This document shows, piece by piece, positions 19,552 through 27,723 of a stretch of 64,000 nucleotides of DNA. A program made the position numbers and the translations under genes. Within the stretch, counting starts at the first letter, position 1. Every line of letters begins with the position of its first letter. The notes under the pieces are model-generated. The model saw only the letters and a program-made list of their open reading frames with translations. It was not told the origin of the DNA and did not search any database. Origin of the DNA: Candidatus Kapaibacterium sp. (lineage in GTDB: Bacteria > Bacteroidota > Ignavibacteria > Kapaibacteriales > UBA4661); the NCBI GenBank assembly GCA_025455065.1, contig JALONG010000039.1, forward strand, positions 29,152 through 93,151. The letters run 5' to 3'.

Positions 19552-19636
19552 TCCTTGTGCGCCACCATTCTACTCATCCGCCAAAAAATACCGCTCCGCC
19601 AATTCCTCCCCAATCCCATCCCAAAAACGGGAGACT
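19552..19636 (-). pseudogene. duplicated remnant of the 3' end of the adjacent uvrD-like gene
   Basis: Reverse frame ends SRFWDGIGEELAERYFLADE*; the intact gene at 20585 ends SRFLDGIGEELAERYFLADE*; nucleotide similarity continues past the stop codon. Confidence 0.85.
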
Positions 19637-19670
19637 GTGAAAAGCAGCCTGCAATACGATTCTTGGGTAA

Positions 19671-19695
19671 ACAGCACAAATTCTGTACATTTGCA
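19671..19695 (+). promoter_or_regulatory. second copy of the 25-bp promoter repeat (TACATTTG 19686-19693)
   Basis: Identical to 19227-19251; -7 box 48 nt before the ATG at 19734. Confidence 0.7.
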
Positions 19696-19733
19696 GAACA
19701 AACACAGTATTTGCCTACGCATAAAAACAAACC

Positions 19734-20075
19734 ATGGCTGAATCGCAACTTTTAGAGAAGATAGATCTAAAGCGGGTTTTGGTACAACCGCTGAGGGAAG
19801 CGCTGTCGCCTGAACGGATTGTGCTGTTTGGTTCGCAGGTGTGGGGAACGCCGGACGCAGGAAGTGACGTGGATATTTATGTTGTTGTCCCTTCATCAAG
19901 TGCAACGCCGCTTGAACGCGCTGTACAAGCATACAAGGCGATAGGAATTGTGCCGTTTGCAATGGATATTATTGTGCAGACCGCAGCAGAATTTGAGCGT
20001 TTGCGGGATGTGCAGGGAACATTGCAACATCGTATAGCAACCGACGGGCGTACTATCTATCAAGTTTGCCCATGA
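19734..20075 (+). CDS. MNT-type minimal nucleotidyltransferase (antitoxin of a HEPN/MNT module)
   Basis: IVLFGSQVWGTPDAGSDVDIYVVV = GSx(n)SDxD nucleotidyltransferase signature. Confidence 0.92.
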   Translation: MAESQLLEKIDLKRVLVQPLREALSPERIVLFGSQVWGTPDAGSDVDIYVVVPSSSATPLERAVQAYKAIGIVPFAMDIIVQTAAEFERLRDVQGTLQHRIATDGRTIYQVCP

Positions 20076-20494
20076 GTCATCCTTTAACGCCCCATGAAGA
20101 GGCAGTCCGCGAATGGCTTATCAAAGCCGATAATGATGCCCGTTCTGCAAAAGCACTTGCAGCATTAACACCGCCGATACTTGATACCGCAGGCTATCAC
20201 TGCCAACAAGCAGCAGAAAAAGCATTGAAAGGATTAATGCTTTTTCACCACCTCTCTTTAACGAAAACACACGATTTGACGCTCCTTGTGGGGAATTTGT
20301 CCGTTGTTGAGCCTCATATCATGGTTTGGCTTCCGGCGGCGCAATATCTCACGCCGTTTGCAACACTTTTCCGTTATCCCGCAGGGGGCGGACATAATGA
20401 CCCGACACCTTCGGAATTTTCCCAAGCATTCCGCGCCGCGACCGATATTATTGGGTTTGTTCATTCTGCATTACCAAGCCATGTTTTGCCATAA
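20072..20494 (+). CDS. HEPN-domain protein (toxin of a HEPN/MNT module)
   Basis: EWLIKADNDARSAKALAA...YHCQQAAEKALKGLMLFH typical of HEPN; RYPAGGGH = R-X6-H; ATGA overlap with the MNT gene. Confidence 0.9.
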   Translation: MSHPLTPHEEAVREWLIKADNDARSAKALAALTPPILDTAGYHCQQAAEKALKGLMLFHHLSLTKTHDLTLLVGNLSVVEPHIMVWLPAAQYLTPFATLFRYPAGGGHNDPTPSEFSQAFRAATDIIGFVHSALPSHVLP

Positions 20495-20584
20495 GGTGCT
20501 GATTTTGGGGGACGCGACACAAAGGACGATTTAGGACTCACCATTGCTATTGCCAGCCTCCAGCCTGTTTAGTGTGCCGCTATT

Positions 20585-22639
20585 CTACTCATCCGCCAAA
20601 AAATACCGCTCTGCCAATTCCTCCCCAATTCCATCCAAAAAACGCGAGACTTTCCCCAGAACCATGCCACTTTCGCGGTCGAAAATGTTGATTGGATAGC
20701 TGATAAACAGGCGCTCTTTCGCCCGTGTACACGCCACGTAAAAAAGCCTGCGCTCTTCTTCCAGCGAGTCTTCCGACTCAAACGCCCGCACAGGCGGAAA
20801 ACGCCCGTCCAGCGCCCACAACAAAAACACCGCACCCCATTCTAAGCCCTTTGCAGAATGAATCGTCGAAAGCGTGAGAAATTCCGTCTCGCTGCCAGTG
20901 GGGGAGATGTCTTCGACGGATTCGGTCGGCGGTTCGATTGCCATATCTGCCAGAAGTGCAGGAACGGAGCGGTAGCGCTCGGCAATGCTGCCCATCGTTT
21001 CGATGTCTTTGAGGCGCTTTTTGTAATCATCATATTTTTTTTTCATCTGCGGACGGTAGTAATCAATGATTTGCCAAACCTGCTCGCCGGGCGTGGCGGT
21101 GCTTGATTCCAATCGTGCCAAAAGCGAAAAGAGCATCGAAATCTGTTCATCGCCTCGCACGATTGTTTTCAGATTGTGCCGCGTTTGCAGCGTGATTGTG
21201 CCGCTCACCAGCGCCTCAATAACCGTATTCGCCGTGCGCGGTCCAACGCCTTCCAAGAGCAGTAAAATCCTATTCCACGACACGGCATCTTTGGGATTGA
21301 CCAAAACGCGCAAATGTGCTATCACGTCTTTTACGTGTGCCGTTTCGATAAACTTAAAACCACCGAATTTTTGATAGGGGATATTTGCGCGGTTGAGTTC
21401 AATTTCGAGGTCGAAGGAATGAAAACCGGAGCGCATCAGCACGGCAATATCGTCTAGCGGCAGCCCTGCTTCGCGGTATTCCAAAATTTGCTGAATAATA
21501 AATTGCGATTGTTGTTGTTCATTTTCCGCTTGAATAATTGCCGGAAAGGTGCTTCCCGTCTTGCGGGAGTACAGTTCTTTGTCGTAGCGGTAGGTGGCGC
21601 GGCGAATGATTTCGTTGGTCAAACTCAAAATCGGTTGCGTGGAGCGGTAATTTTCCTCAAGTTTGATAACGCGGCAGTTGCGGAAAGCATCGGGAAAGCG
21701 CATGATGTTTTCAAAATTCGCCCCGCGAAAGGCGTAAATGCTTTGTGCGTCGTCGCCGACCGCCATCACGTTTTCATGCAGTGCCGAAAGCGTCAGCACG
21801 ATTTCATGCTGAAGAGCGTTGGTGTCTTGGTACTCGTCCACCATGACGTACCGATACTTTTGCTGTACATCCCGCTTCAGTTCTTGGTTTGTGCGCATAA
21901 GTTCCAAAAAGACCACCAGCAAATCATCGTAATCCATAAGGTTGTGTCTGCGTTTGTACATCCCATAGAGGTCGCATAAATGCTTAATGTCCGGCGCATC
22001 GTCGGTGAATTGCGGATAGTCTTTTTTGATGACGCTTTCGACCGTGATTTGACAATTTGCCGCCGTGCTGAATATGCTCAAAAGCGTGTTTTTGCGCGGG
22101 AAACGGCGCTTTTTATCTTTGCTTTTGCCGGATTCGACAAATTGCGAACGCAGCAAGTTCACAACGTCTTCTGCGTCGGATTGGTCTAAAACGCTGAAAT
22201 TTCCGTCATAACCAAAAGGGGTAAGCGACTTTGTGGCACGGCGCAAATACCCGTGCGCGAAAGAGTGAAACGTCCCGCCGGAAACCGCTTCACATCTACC
22301 GTCCAGCAAATGGGAGGCACGGCGAAGCATCTCGGCGGCTGCCTTGCGGGTGAAGGTCAAAAGCAAGATAGATTCAGGCGCAATGTGGTCTTCAATCAGC
22401 CGTGCCACGCGGTAGGTCAGTGTGCGCGTTTTGCCCGTTCCCGCTCCGGCTATGACCAGTACAGCGCCTGTGTCGTGCATGACGGCTTGGAGCTGCTCGG
22501 CGTTGAGTTCGTCGGCATAGCGGATTTTGTAGGATTCAAGCGGTCTGGCGATGTTTCCTTCCGACCCAAGTGTGGCTTTTTTGAGAACGAGTTTTTTCAT
22601 CGGATGTGAATGGTGAAGCAAAAAATTTGTGCTGAACAA
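20585..22639 (-). CDS. UvrD/PcrA-type (SF1) ATP-dependent DNA helicase
   Basis: LNAEQLQAVMHDTGAVLVIAGAGTGKTRTLTYRVA, VDEYQDTNALQ, GDDAQSIYAFRGA, LSTIHSAKGLEW. Confidence 0.95.
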   Translation of the reverse strand: MFSTNFLLHHSHPMKKLVLKKATLGSEGNIARPLESYKIRYADELNAEQLQAVMHDTGAVLVIAGAGTGKTRTLTYRVARLIEDHIAPESILLLTFTRKAAAEMLRRASHLLDGRCEAVSGGTFHSFAHGYLRRATKSLTPFGYDGNFSVLDQSDAEDVVNLLRSQFVESGKSKDKKRRFPRKNTLLSIFSTAANCQITVESVIKKDYPQFTDDAPDIKHLCDLYGMYKRRHNLMDYDDLLVVFLELMRTNQELKRDVQQKYRYVMVDEYQDTNALQHEIVLTLSALHENVMAVGDDAQSIYAFRGANFENIMRFPDAFRNCRVIKLEENYRSTQPILSLTNEIIRRATYRYDKELYSRKTGSTFPAIIQAENEQQQSQFIIQQILEYREAGLPLDDIAVLMRSGFHSFDLEIELNRANIPYQKFGGFKFIETAHVKDVIAHLRVLVNPKDAVSWNRILLLLEGVGPRTANTVIEALVSGTITLQTRHNLKTIVRGDEQISMLFSLLARLESSTATPGEQVWQIIDYYRPQMKKKYDDYKKRLKDIETMGSIAERYRSVPALLADMAIEPPTESVEDISPTGSETEFLTLSTIHSAKGLEWGAVFLLWALDGRFPPVRAFESEDSLEEERRLFYVACTRAKERLFISYPINIFDRESGMVLGKVSRFLDGIGEELAERYFLADE

Positions 22640-22711
22640 TAGTGTTTGTGCAAGTGCTAAAATACTGACTTTTCCCGCTTACAGCAAACCGTTTACCACA
22701 ATAGCATTCGT

Positions 22712-22748
22712 AAAAAAACAAGGCGCAATGCCGAAGCAAAGCGCCTTG
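22712..22748 (-). terminator. rho-independent terminator of the 22811 gene
   Basis: CAAGGCGC...GCGCCTTG with an A-tract on the + strand (T-tract on -). Confidence 0.8.
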
Positions 22749-22810
22749 TGATAGTGGTTTTTCTACGACGAAAATTTCATGGAAGCATTATGAAAGCACC
22801 CCTGAAAATG

Positions 22811-24343
22811 TTATGAAGCCTGCATAGCCGCTACACCCTTGTCGTTATTAACAAAATAATTAATCTCCGTTGCAACGCCGTCGCGGACGCGGACGCAGCG
22901 CAAATCAGCAGGAAACACTTGCGGCTTAATGACGGACTTCCCAAGCAGCATCCGCACACATTCTTGCGCACCCTCGACGATAGACGGGTGCGGGTGAATG
23001 AGTTCCGACAGCTCTTCAATGCCTTTGTTCATGTAAATCAGCAGTGCTGCTGCCTGAATAGCGCTTGAAGACTGCTCTCCGACAATACGCATCCCCAAAA
23101 GCCGCATCTCGTCATCATCGCTGACGAGAATTTTGTAAAAACCGCGCATACTTCGCATTGCCAGCGCACGATTGATGTATTGGTAGTTGAAGGTTGCCAC
23201 GCGGTAGGGGATATTTTTCGCGGCAAGTGTTTGTTCGTTCATGCCCACGCCCGAAACTTCAGGAATGAGGAACATAATCGTAGAGATATTGTCGTAGGTC
23301 AGATGTTTTTCTTCGTTGCTGTACATCGTCTCAATCACGTGTCGCCCTTCGACTTCGCCCACATTCACAAGCATAATGTCTGCCGTTAAATCACCAACGG
23401 CGAAGATATTTGGGATATTCGTGCGCCCGTCGGCATCCACGATAAAGTTTCCGCCGTCAGTCATTGCAAGCCCGATTTCACGCGCTCCCAAGCCGTTTAC
23501 TGCCGGAACGCGACCAATCGAAATGAGTGCTTTTTCCACATTATGCGTTTCCACACGCCCGTCTTTGAATTTCAGCGTGTAATTCACCCGCCCGTCATCG
23601 TCAATGGTCATGCTTTCCAGCGAGGCGTTGCGATGAATTGTGATGCCGTTGGCAATGAAATTTTCCGTTACCGTGTCGGAAATATCCTTGTCCTCGAAAG
23701 GCAAGATATGGTCGGCTTTGTCAATAAGCCGGACATTGGTTTTACCGAAATTGGAGAACACGGACGCAAACTCGCATCCAATCACACCCGCGCCAAGAAT
23801 AACGAGGCTGTCGGGAAATTTTTTCCAATTGCCGATGCCGTCACTGGTAACGATATTTTCTTCGTCAATGGTTACATTCGGCAATTTGCGCGGTGTGCTT
23901 CCGGCTGCCAGCACGATGTATTCCGAAGTGATAATTTCTTTGCCTTTGGGCGTAGTAACTTCGATTTGATTCGTCGAAATCAAGCGCCCGAAGCCGTGAA
24001 TAAAGCGGAAACGCTCAGGGCAGATGCGCTCCGAAAGTTCATCCACCTGCTTGGCAAGCTGCTCATGGCGCTCCTGCACGGCTCTATGCGCTACTTTGAT
24101 GATTTGCGGAAAATCCAATTTGAAATCGAAGACAGTATAACCACGCTCAGTAATGCGCAAGCGGCGCACATCCCGTGAGAGTTCCCAAAGAGTCTTGGAC
24201 GAAAGCGCACCATTGTAGATGGCAGCGCCGCCCAATTTGTCTTTTTCAATTAAAATAACGCGCTTGCCGAAATCCAGCGCCCGCATTGCGGCTGCGTATC
24301 CCGATGGTCCGCCGCCAATGACACATACATCACAGCTTTGCAT
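22811..24343 (-). CDS. soluble pyridine nucleotide transhydrogenase / dihydrolipoamide-dehydrogenase-fold flavoprotein lacking the redox-active cysteines
   Basis: CVIGGGPSGYAAAMRALDFGKRVILIEKDKLGGAAIYNGALSSKTL; GAGVIGCEFASVFSNFG; NIFAVGDLT; HPHPSIVEGAQE. Confidence 0.85.
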   Translation of the reverse strand: MQSCDVCVIGGGPSGYAAAMRALDFGKRVILIEKDKLGGAAIYNGALSSKTLWELSRDVRRLRITERGYTVFDFKLDFPQIIKVAHRAVQERHEQLAKQVDELSERICPERFRFIHGFGRLISTNQIEVTTPKGKEIITSEYIVLAAGSTPRKLPNVTIDEENIVTSDGIGNWKKFPDSLVILGAGVIGCEFASVFSNFGKTNVRLIDKADHILPFEDKDISDTVTENFIANGITIHRNASLESMTIDDDGRVNYTLKFKDGRVETHNVEKALISIGRVPAVNGLGAREIGLAMTDGGNFIVDADGRTNIPNIFAVGDLTADIMLVNVGEVEGRHVIETMYSNEEKHLTYDNISTIMFLIPEVSGVGMNEQTLAAKNIPYRVATFNYQYINRALAMRSMRGFYKILVSDDDEMRLLGMRIVGEQSSSAIQAAALLIYMNKGIEELSELIHPHPSIVEGAQECVRMLLGKSVIKPQVFPADLRCVRVRDGVATEINYFVNNDKGVAAMQAS

Positions 24344-24550
24344 AATGCTTTCCTGAACGTTGATAAATGGTTGTTGTTGCTTGGGTTGATGGTTGTTGTA
24401 TCAGTATCGGAAAACGTATTTGGTTGTGTTCAGTGCTGAGTGCTGAATGTTGAGTTAAGGAATCCTATGTATTTGTAAGACAAATACTTATGGTCTTCGC
24501 GTGTGTCACTCAAAACTTAACACTCAAAACTCAACACTTGTAACTACGAC

Positions 24551-26266
24551 TTATTCTTCCTGCCGCGAAGAAAAAATACTGCTCCACCGCGCAAAAAGGC
24601 TTGATTTCGGTGGCTCTGTCTCTTTGTTGGAGGAAGATTCCTGTGTTGTTGTTGCTTGGTTGCCCGAATGTAATGCCTCATTTGCAAGTTTTGACGAGCC
24701 TTGCGGAGCATGAGCCGATGAGGAATCTTGCGTTTGAGCGTTATGATTCTGCTCTTGTGGTGTTGCCGACGGCTGAATAACCACGTATTCCGCATCGTGT
24801 ATTTCCGCCTGAGCGCCGGAGGCGCGAAGCGTGGCTTGAAGCGGCTGTGGGGATGTTGCTGTCGCCGGAGTTGGTGCTTGAACTGCGGTATCTTCTCCAG
24901 ATGACGACGAGAAATTGTTCATCATCGCAGCCAAACCCGCTAATTCTGTGCCAAATGTTGAGGGAAGTTCGTCATTAACATCCTTATCGGTAACATCCCC
25001 TGAAGAAGGCTCTGTGGCTGCGCTGTGATGCGGTGTTGCAGTGCTTGTGTGCGTCGTTTCGTATTCCTGCTCTGCGGCAGCGAGTTCGGCGTTCAAATCT
25101 TCTTCGGAACTATCATCGTTGTCATCAGAAGCAAGTGTTATTGAGGGCAGCGCGGGTGAATGGGCTTCGGTGGTTGATTTTGCTGCTTCTGAGGTTTTTT
25201 GCTCCGCAGCGTGTTCCGGTACGGTATTGAGGGAATCTATTGTCAGTTCGTCGGAAAGGGGCGAAGTTTCATCGGTAGTTTCCCTCGAAGCATCAAGTCC
25301 TGAAGGGGCTTTGGGCTTACGTTTTGCTGCGCCGATTGCGAGTTCGCCAATCGTATCATCGGCTTTGATAATCGGTTCGTCATCGTCAAAGGTTATGGGA
25401 AGCGTTGCTGTGTCGCCGTGCGAGGTGGGAAGCGGTGTTTCGTGTTCCAGCTTGTTCACGATGTCGTTCAGCAAATGCAAAAATTCTCGCTGACCGATGT
25501 AGCGCAAAGCACGTGTTTTCATCATTTCTTCGAGTTCTTGGGCAATGCGATAAATGCCTTTGTCATCCAAAAAAATGATAATTGCAGGCATCGGGACTTT
25601 GCCTCGATATTGCTGCAACGCACGGTCTGCGGCATGGATTTCGTCAAACATCTCGAAAATCGGTGTGAGCAAATCCGTAAATTCTTCGGGCGAATACTCC
25701 AAAATCACGTCGTTATCCACGTTCTGCAATGTGCGGTCAAATTCCACCACCGAAACCAGCGAGACTTGGCGTACGGGCTGTTTTGTCGGGGCTTCGCTTT
25801 GTTTTGCCGCAATCCATTTGCGGAAGCCGTCCAGCAGGTAATCGTACTCTAAAAAATAATCCATACGCAGCATCACTTCGCTCAAGGTTTTGGTCGGCTC
25901 ACCGCGATAGACAAACCATTTGAGCGTGGTACGAGGGCGCAAAATGTAATTGAAGCGGGTTTTGATGGCGAGGTCTATGGCAGAGGTGAGGTCTTGATGG
26001 TCGAAACGGGCAGCTTCCATGCGGTATCGGTCGGCTTCGACCGTGTGCATGGCGAGTTGTTCGTGGGCGTAGTCAAAACGCGGGTTTGCGGCACGTTGGA
26101 GTTGTTCTTCAAAAATCCACCACTGCACTTCCGCACCGAAAAAATTCCGGTAAAAGACAGGAATATCGGCACGTTCACGGATTTCTTGCCAATAAACGAA
26201 TTGCTGTGCTGCTGCCAAGCGCTCGGTTAAAAGTTCTTTCGCTCGTTGTATCTCGCGTTCAAACAT
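24551..26266 (-). CDS. hypothetical protein with long acidic Ser/Thr/Ala-rich linker
   Basis: 571-aa frame; folded-looking N-terminal ~290 aa then low-complexity region (TETSPLSDELTIDS...SSEEDLNAELAAAEQEYETTHTSTATPHH). Confidence 0.75.
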   Translation of the reverse strand: MFEREIQRAKELLTERLAAAQQFVYWQEIRERADIPVFYRNFFGAEVQWWIFEEQLQRAANPRFDYAHEQLAMHTVEADRYRMEAARFDHQDLTSAIDLAIKTRFNYILRPRTTLKWFVYRGEPTKTLSEVMLRMDYFLEYDYLLDGFRKWIAAKQSEAPTKQPVRQVSLVSVVEFDRTLQNVDNDVILEYSPEEFTDLLTPIFEMFDEIHAADRALQQYRGKVPMPAIIIFLDDKGIYRIAQELEEMMKTRALRYIGQREFLHLLNDIVNKLEHETPLPTSHGDTATLPITFDDDEPIIKADDTIGELAIGAAKRKPKAPSGLDASRETTDETSPLSDELTIDSLNTVPEHAAEQKTSEAAKSTTEAHSPALPSITLASDDNDDSSEEDLNAELAAAEQEYETTHTSTATPHHSAATEPSSGDVTDKDVNDELPSTFGTELAGLAAMMNNFSSSSGEDTAVQAPTPATATSPQPLQATLRASGAQAEIHDAEYVVIQPSATPQEQNHNAQTQDSSSAHAPQGSSKLANEALHSGNQATTTQESSSNKETEPPKSSLFARWSSIFSSRQEE

Positions 26267-26320
26267 AATTGCTCAACAAATGAAGGGAAGCGGGGTTCTT
26301 GCTTGAATCTTTACAGGAAA

Positions 26321-26360
26321 GCGAGGCTTTCGCCCCGAAAACGGGAAGCGAGAGCCTCGC
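26321..26360 (-). terminator. terminator-like hairpin downstream of the ATP-grasp gene
   Basis: GCGAGGCTTTCGC-CCCG / CGGGAAGCGAGAGCCTCGC. Confidence 0.5.
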
Positions 26361-26438
26361 AATTTGAGAGCATTTGATATGTGCCGCAAAAAAGCAGCAA
26401 TCAAACACTAAAAACCAAAAACTACCAACCAAAAACTA

Positions 26439-27650
26439 TCACGCTGTCGCTTTTTCCGGTGCGGGCAGCGTCATGTAAAAATCGTTGTAAAAGCGTTGTT
26501 GATAATTGTCGAGAAGTTCGGTGATGCGGTCATATTTAGGCGAAGAAACGATGATTCCGGCGTGTTGCGCCTTGTTCATGCGCCAAACGATTTCCGCGTC
26601 GTTGTAGGACGTAGTATCGGGATATTCCTGCTTCGAGAGCGAAATGATGATGCCGGAATAATCTTTCTTTGCCTTCGGTGCTTTGTAGGGTTTACTGCCG
26701 TAGGAAATTTCGATTTTTGCCCATTCCGCCCAAAGATTCACGCCTGTTCCGGCTTCGACCATTTCAACGATGTTCGCTCCGCCCACGCGGGCTGCGGTTT
26801 CCATAAAGTACATTTTGCCGTCGGCGTGAGATTTGATGAACTCCGTGTGCGACGCACCAAAGCGCAATCCCATTGCCTTCAAGACGGTTTCGTTTGCTTT
26901 GAGCGAATCTTTTTCGTCTGCCGAACCGTGTTCGACGATGCGCGTGGTGAAAATGCCGCCGCCGTGCATGACTTCAAAGGGCGGTTTGCCGTATTTGCTG
27001 ACCGCAGCAAAGACCACTTTGCCTTCGTACATGAGCGAATCCACGTGGAAAATGTCGCCCGGCAAGAACTGTTCCACCAAATACCACGAGCGGCGGTCGC
27101 CGAGTTCCTCGTAAATTTTCCAGAGTTCTTCGTGCGACGTAACTTTTTTCACGCCGATAGCTGAAGCCTCGCCGCGAGGTTTGACGATGTAGGGAAGTGG
27201 TACGCGCTGGGTAAATGCTTGGACTTGGCTTTCGTTTACCAAATGCACGTAATCCGGCGCGAGAACGCCTTCATCCCACGCACGGCGGCGCATAGCGAGT
27301 TTGTCGCGGAAATTACGGGTAATCGTCTCGCCGAAGCCGCGTATTTGCAAGTGGTCGCGGAGTAATCCTGCTGCTTCCAAATCGTAATCGTCCAAAGCGA
27401 CAATTGCATCAATTTTTTCTTTGCGGGCGACATATGACACGCTGTTCAGAAGTTCGGTGTCGTCCCATTTGCCGTCCACATCGCGTAAAACATAGACTTC
27501 ATCAATGGACTCGCGGGGCCATGCCGCATTGTTGGTACGTGGTGCGGTGAGCAAAAGAACGCGGCAGCCTTGACGCTTGGCTTCGCGCAAAAATTCTGAG
27601 CCTTTGTCATAACTCGCCAAGCACAGTATGGTAAATTCTTGATTACCCAT
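26439..27650 (-). CDS. ATP-grasp domain protein (carboxylate-amine ligase-like)
   Basis: LPYIVKPRGEASAIGVKKVTS, YLVEQFLPGDIFHVDSL, YFMETAARVGGANIVEMVEAGTGVNLW. Confidence 0.88.
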   Translation of the reverse strand: MGNQEFTILCLASYDKGSEFLREAKRQGCRVLLLTAPRTNNAAWPRESIDEVYVLRDVDGKWDDTELLNSVSYVARKEKIDAIVALDDYDLEAAGLLRDHLQIRGFGETITRNFRDKLAMRRRAWDEGVLAPDYVHLVNESQVQAFTQRVPLPYIVKPRGEASAIGVKKVTSHEELWKIYEELGDRRSWYLVEQFLPGDIFHVDSLMYEGKVVFAAVSKYGKPPFEVMHGGGIFTTRIVEHGSADEKDSLKANETVLKAMGLRFGASHTEFIKSHADGKMYFMETAARVGGANIVEMVEAGTGVNLWAEWAKIEISYGSKPYKAPKAKKDYSGIIISLSKQEYPDTTSYNDAEIVWRMNKAQHAGIIVSSPKYDRITELLDNYQQRFYNDFYMTLPAPEKATA

Positions 27651-27723
27651 TGGTTACTCCAAAAAATGTAATGGACGAATGAAAGATAAATGTAACGATG
27701 ATTGTGGACGTGTTCAAATTTGT

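Noticed and set aside
19570-19962. 130-aa minus-strand ORF overlapping the MNT gene
   Set aside because: Only its last ~20 residues resemble a real protein (the uvrD end); the rest is antisense to the MNT gene, so I treat it as a remnant, not a gene.
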